Shown here in pieces: positions 6,925 to 9,574 of a DNA stretch of 9,574 bases (the first letter of the stretch is position 1; the number at the start of each line of letters is the position of its first letter). A program made the position numbers and the translations under genes. The stretch spans positions 1 to 9,574 of the forward strand of contig JAIRNW010000056.1 in the NCBI GenBank assembly GCA_031257795.1, written 5' to 3'. Under the pieces are notes generated by a model that was not told where the DNA came from, ran no database searches, and saw nothing but the letters and a program-made list of their open reading frames with translations. The DNA is from Holosporales bacterium. Lineage in GTDB: Bacteria > Pseudomonadota > Alphaproteobacteria > BNTO01.

Positions 6925-8304
6925 TTAGCAGACAACCTTATTCTCATTAACAGCCTTCTTAAATGTCTTTCCAAGATAAACCGCCACCACAAACCACAAC
7001 GCCACCAAAGGAAAGCCGATAAATCCGCTTGCCATGAGATACCTCGCTTTCCCCACGGCAACCCCAAGCCAATCCTGCATAGGCTTCAAAAGCATGTTGA
7101 ACAGCGAGCCCGCCTCCTTAGAAGCACGCGAACCAAACGTCTCTATCCAAGCCTGCGCCTTAAAGTGCACGTCGGCCGTTGTTGGGATGTATAGCTGTTT
7201 CAGTGCCGGCCCATTCAAGGCATAGTTGATTGCCTTAGAGCCAACCATCAGTATGAACAAAAAGTTCAGGGAATTCATGGTTAGGAAGCCAAGCAAAGCC
7301 AATCCCAGCACAACAGGCATTGCCGCCAAAGCAACCCCCACTCCTAAAAAGCGCGTGACATTACTAACTCCGCAAAGCAAACATACAAAAGACACGATAT
7401 TAACGCTAGTCGCATATTTACTGAGATACTGGCTCAACTCAATTCCAGAGAAAGCATCAGCGGCGGCAACTTTGAAATTAAAATCGAAAACCGTTACGAT
7501 AAACTCAAAAATAAAGTTTGCCGCAAAAATGCAGATCAAGTATTTGTGAGAGAACAGCAGCCTTAGGCCCTCTGTAAACTTGGCCTCCCCTTTCTTCGGT
7601 TTTTGCTGTTTAGCACTGTCGACGGCCCCTTTTTCAAATGAAGTCAGAAGCTCTTTTGGTGTTGCTTTAATGAAATACTTAACCAACAGCGGAATGCACA
7701 GAGCCATCCCCCCCAACACCAACAAAGACGCCAGATCTGTGGTGAAATTGCACCAGTATGGGATGCTGCAAATCACGTATGGAAACAAAACTCCACCGAA
7801 CTGCCCCATCGCATACACAAATGGGAAGCCGCGCTTTGCCGTTTTTGGGTCGGTGGTGTCCGCCGCAAAAGCCCAGAACAAAGCAATAACAACTGACCCG
7901 AAGCTTTCCACAAAAAAGTACCACAAATACCCAACGGTATACGTGACGAACTTTATTGTGCAAATCTTGCTTTGCGCCAAAAAAATAAACACAGCAAATA
8001 CAAGTACGAGCACTGCGTAGACGGCAGGCATCGTCATCAAAACTTTTTCTTTAGAGTATTTTCCAACCAATGTTGTGTAAAAGGCAACGAATGGCAACAT
8101 GAACAACACCGACACCGTCTTAGCGTATGGAAGCCACAGTTTGCCAACCAATTGCATGAACACAGAATCCTTTAGAGGCCGCAAAGACCAATAGAACCCT
8201 ATAATGAGCATGAAGATCATCCCCATGCGTAAAAACTTCCTAAACTCCTGCTCTTCAAATTCTCCGAAATTGAACTTACAAATTTTCATCAAAAAATTAA
8301 CCAT
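6925..8304 (-). CDS. NTT/Tlc-family nucleotide (ATP/ADP-type) transporter
   Basis: The product is 459 residues with about 11-12 membrane helices. I chose ATG 8304 because GGGAG (complement of 8310-8314) lies five bases upstream; the GTG at 8325 has no such site. Family signatures: FYWSLRPLKDSV (37-48), corresponding to the LR..KD element after helix 1; FWAFAADTTDPKTAKRGF (143-160), corresponding to the FANE-type loop; and LYIPTTADVHFKAQAWIE (371-388) followed by SRASKEAGS (392-400), corresponding to the YIPL....K.....VD..G.R.GKSGGS region. A hydrophilic, Lys-rich cytoplasmic loop lies at about 215-247. NTT proteins exchange host ATP for ADP or import nucleotides or NAD in intracellular bacteria and plastids; the exact substrate cannot be read from sequence. 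It is somewhat short compared with the roughly 500 residues of rickettsial Tlc. Element E sits directly after its stop. Confidence 0.9.
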   Translation of the reverse strand: MVNFLMKICKFNFGEFEEQEFRKFLRMGMIFMLIIGFYWSLRPLKDSVFMQLVGKLWLPYAKTVSVLFMLPFVAFYTTLVGKYSKEKVLMTMPAVYAVLVLVFAVFIFLAQSKICTIKFVTYTVGYLWYFFVESFGSVVIALFWAFAADTTDPKTAKRGFPFVYAMGQFGGVLFPYVICSIPYWCNFTTDLASLLVLGGMALCIPLLVKYFIKATPKELLTSFEKGAVDSAKQQKPKKGEAKFTEGLRLLFSHKYLICIFAANFIFEFIVTVFDFNFKVAAADAFSGIELSQYLSKYATSVNIVSFVCLLCGVSNVTRFLGVGVALAAMPVVLGLALLGFLTMNSLNFLFILMVGSKAINYALNGPALKQLYIPTTADVHFKAQAWIETFGSRASKEAGSLFNMLLKPMQDWLGVAVGKARYLMASGFIGFPLVALWFVVAVYLGKTFKKAVNENKVVC

Positions 8305-8366
8305 TATTACTCCCGTAACAGACACACACTTTCACTTACCAAAACGATTGTTGGCAGTAGACCAAT

Positions 8367-8396
8367 AGCACTCGCGTAGAGCCGTACTTAACATAT
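8367..8396 (-). repeat. degraded core of palindromic element, remnant K
   Basis: Bases 8367-8396 (AGCACTCGCG, then TAGAGCCGTACTTAACATAT) match the minus-strand core of copies F and G (AGCACAGGCG, AAGAGCTGTACTTAACGTAC) at 24 of 30 positions. No matching arms remain. It lies in the leader region of the transporter gene, immediately left of copy F. Between it and the transporter start (8305-8366) I see only the ribosome binding site. Confidence 0.55.
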
Positions 8397-8400
8397 CATC

Positions 8401-8520
8401 TCCAGTCCTCGAAAGTTTGCGGGTTCGTCAATACGTTGCTCGGCTTGAACAGTACGCCAAGTACAGCTCTTCGCCTGTGCTCCGTGTCTCCTGCCCACAA
8501 CTCTTTCGATGACTGGGTAT
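8401..8520 (+). repeat. palindromic element, copy F
   Basis: This 120-bp copy has the left arm CCAGTCCTCGAAAGTTTGCG (from 8402) and the right arm CTCTTTCGATGACTGGGTAT (8501-8520). The central palindrome is GTACGCCAAGTAC (8452-8464), followed by AGCTCTTCGCCTGTGCTCCG. It abuts copy G directly in the same orientation; the junction ACTGGGTATAACCCAGT is itself a 7-bp inverted repeat. Confidence 0.88.
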
Positions 8521-8640
8521 AACCCAGTTGCCAAAAGTTTGCGGGTTAGTTGATCCGTTGCTCGGACTGAGCAGTACGTTAAGTACAGCTTTTCGCCTGT
8601 GCAACGCGTCTCCTACCCACAATTTTCTCGGTAGCTGGGC
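8521..8640 (+). repeat. palindromic element, copy G
   Basis: This 120-bp copy has the left arm AACCCAGTTGCCAAAAGTTT (8521-8540) and the right arm TTTTCTCGGTAGCTGGGC (8623-8640). The central palindrome GTACGTTAAGTAC is at 8574-8586. It is close to F through the core (GCTCGGACTGAGCAGTACG, then AGCTTTTCGCCTGTGC). F and G together form a direct tandem pair. Confidence 0.88.
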
Positions 8641-8700
8641 GTCCTCGTCAGTACAGAACAACGAGTCGCGAGCCCCCAATTCTTTTCGTGACTTAGCACG
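8641..8700 (+). repeat. truncated palindromic element, remnant H
   Basis: After copy G comes a shortened unit: CAGTACAG (about 8650-8657) resembles half of the core, and CCCCCAATTCTTTTCGTGAC (8676-8695) resembles the right arm of copies B, C and F. The left arm and most of the core are missing. From 8701 to 8849 I see no gene, only the hairpin at 8806-8821. Confidence 0.5.
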
Positions 8701-8805
8701 CCACCAGGACATTCTAGCATTTTTGCGCAAGTTGTGAACAATTGTTTTAAACATATCCCCAACAGAAACTCCCCACTGCCGCAATTCTGCGCAGGCCTTT
8801 ATGGT

Positions 8806-8825
8806 CAGGTGTGGCCACCTGTTTT
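8806..8825 (+). terminator. perfect 6-bp stem hairpin with a short T-run on the plus strand
   Basis: CAGGTG (8806-8811), a TGGC loop and CACCTG (8816-8821) are followed on the plus strand by TTTTC. It lies about 30 bases beyond the stop of the minus-strand gene at 8850, where the matching T-run would have to be on the other side and is not. No plus-strand gene ends here, so terminator function is doubtful. Confidence 0.3.
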
Positions 8826-8849
8826 CTCGAATTTTTTGAAAACTGAACG

Positions 8850-9446
8850 TTAGTCAAAATCAGGTTTTTCTTCAGTAGAACTGAAGCCCCAAGCATCAGG
8901 GATGGGGAGAGGATCCTCTGATGGATCTGACGGCTTTGGCGGAATGACGGTAGGAATTGATTGTTCGTTTTTGCTGCTGTCTTCTTCGTAATTTTTAAAA
9001 AGATGAAAATAAATATTTCTCCCTTCGTGTAGATTTTCCATACTTGTAAACAACAGGTCTGCATTTAGAGCTTGGAGTTTCCAAGTAGTAGATTTCGTTT
9101 TTTCACTATCAATATCGGAAGCGAAAATCCCATCAAAGTCGTCCTCAAGCTCACCGCATGCTTCAGCAAAAATTTTCAATTTTTTAAGAGCTAGTTCTTT
9201 TTGATGTATCGCAAAAGATTTTCCGAAGGCAGACAGGATAGAATTGCTTTGCAATTCGCGGCTACGATACGTCACAACGAATTTTTTAGGATCCTTTCCC
9301 AGCACTCTTAAAAGCCCTGCCGCGCTCATATTTTGACTGACACTAACTTCTTGCATTACAATATCGCCTCCGTTATAGGAAACTACAAAAATAGTCCTTT
9401 GCTCTGAAGAGAAGGACGTAATGAAAAAACTGCACAACAACAGCAC
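8850..9446 (-). CDS. small possibly exported protein, ubiquitin-like pattern at N-terminus
   Basis: The frame gives up to 198 residues. Two starts compete. GTG 9446 gives a hydrophobic leader LLLCSFFITSF before SSEQ, like an export signal, but it lacks basic residues and a ribosome binding site. ATG 9356 has a perfect GGAGG (complement of 9367-9371) ten bases upstream and gives 168 residues with no leader. I list the longer form because residues 19-75 (IFVVSYNGGDIVMQEVSVSQ to FVVTYRSRELQSNSILSAFG) recall a ubiquitin-like beta-grasp layout, whose first strand would be lost with the shorter start. The C-terminus is acidic and Pro-rich (IPPKPSDPSEDPLPIPDAWG). No catalytic motif is visible and I do not recognise the family. 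Location and function are unknown; the beta-grasp idea is a by-eye inference. Confidence 0.6.
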   Translation of the reverse strand: MLLLCSFFITSFSSEQRTIFVVSYNGGDIVMQEVSVSQNMSAAGLLRVLGKDPKKFVVTYRSRELQSNSILSAFGKSFAIHQKELALKKLKIFAEACGELEDDFDGIFASDIDSEKTKSTTWKLQALNADLLFTSMENLHEGRNIYFHLFKNYEEDSSKNEQSIPTVIPPKPSDPSEDPLPIPDAWGFSSTEEKPDFD

Positions 9447-9466
9447 GAAAACGGAAAAAATGGTTA

Positions 9467-9574
9467 CTACTCAGCTATGCCGGTGCGGTCGAAGGATTTG
9501 AGAACAATTCCCGAATAGAATCTAGCACGCATGCGCCTTTGCGTTTGGTGGTTAGTATGTAACTTTTTAGGCGC
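9467..9574 (-). CDS. possible 3' end of an upstream gene
   Basis: On the minus strand a frame is open from the window edge to TAG at 9467-9469 (36 codons), ending RRMRARFYSGIVLKSFDRTGIAE. It would stop about 20 bases before the next minus-strand gene, an operon-like spacing. A 35-codon open frame is easily found by chance and the peptide is not recognised. Confidence 0.25.
   Translation of the reverse strand, partial: APKKLHTNHQTQRRMRARFYSGIVLKSFDRTGIAE

Noticed and set aside
478..8700. CRISPR array or integron attC array
   Set aside because: The repeats are widely and irregularly spaced, lie in both orientations, one is inside a gene, and there are no uniform spacers, gene cassettes or cas/integrase genes.
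8428..8784. 118-codon open frame on the minus strand across elements F, G and H
   Set aside because: Its sequence comes mostly from repeat copies. It is kept only as evidence that the element frame CGQETRS is shared with the popZ insertion.
9480..9574. tRNA- or tmRNA-like segment near the right edge
   Set aside because: A TTC-AAATCC string on the minus strand suggested a T-arm, but no acceptor stem, anticodon arm or CCA could be paired.

Overview
The window looks like a stretch of chromosome from an intracellular alphaproteobacterium, most likely of the Holosporales/Rickettsiales type. This is an inference from four genes: a PopZ/DUF2497 polar-organising protein (an alphaproteobacterial family), an NTT-type nucleotide transporter (typical of bacteria that take ATP or nucleotides from a host cell), a stand-alone BioY biotin importer, and a RecA that fits this group. 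No rRNA or other taxonomic marker is present, so genus is not resolved.

Layout, left to right: the 3' end of an Rpn/PD-(D/E)XK nuclease-family gene (2-280, +); a 500-base gap holding two palindromic elements (A and B); a large gene of unknown family encoding a probably secreted 835-residue protein (782-3289, +); bioY (3347-3880, -); a gap with element C and a likely recA promoter; recA with an unusually long acidic tail (4300-5499, +); popZ (5565-6704, -), which carries element D inside its reading frame; element E; the nucleotide transporter gene (6925-8304, -); a 545-base gap packed with elements K, F, G and H; a small gene for a possible exported protein whose N-terminus resembles a ubiquitin-like beta-grasp pattern (8850-9446, -); and perhaps the tail of one more gene (9467-9574, -).

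The most striking content is a dispersed family of palindromic elements of about 116-141 bp. I count seven near-complete copies (A-G) and four degraded ones (H-K); the near-complete copies alone cover roughly 9 percent of the window. All seven near-complete copies share a core built around a GTAC-n(2-6)-GTAC palindrome, such as GTACGTTAAGTAC. The core is flanked by long inverted arms of at least three unrelated sequence types. One copy is exactly 123 bp (41 codons) long and sits in frame in the disordered linker of PopZ, much like the Rickettsia palindromic elements. Two copies end just upstream of the ribosome binding sites of the secreted-protein gene and bioY.

Functionally, the transporter and BioY fit a host-dependent life (uptake of nucleotides and biotin). 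RecA and PopZ serve DNA repair and chromosome/pole organisation. The two unrecognised, probably exported proteins are the candidates for host interaction. All intergenic regions longer than about 60 bases inside the window carry at least one palindromic element or remnant.
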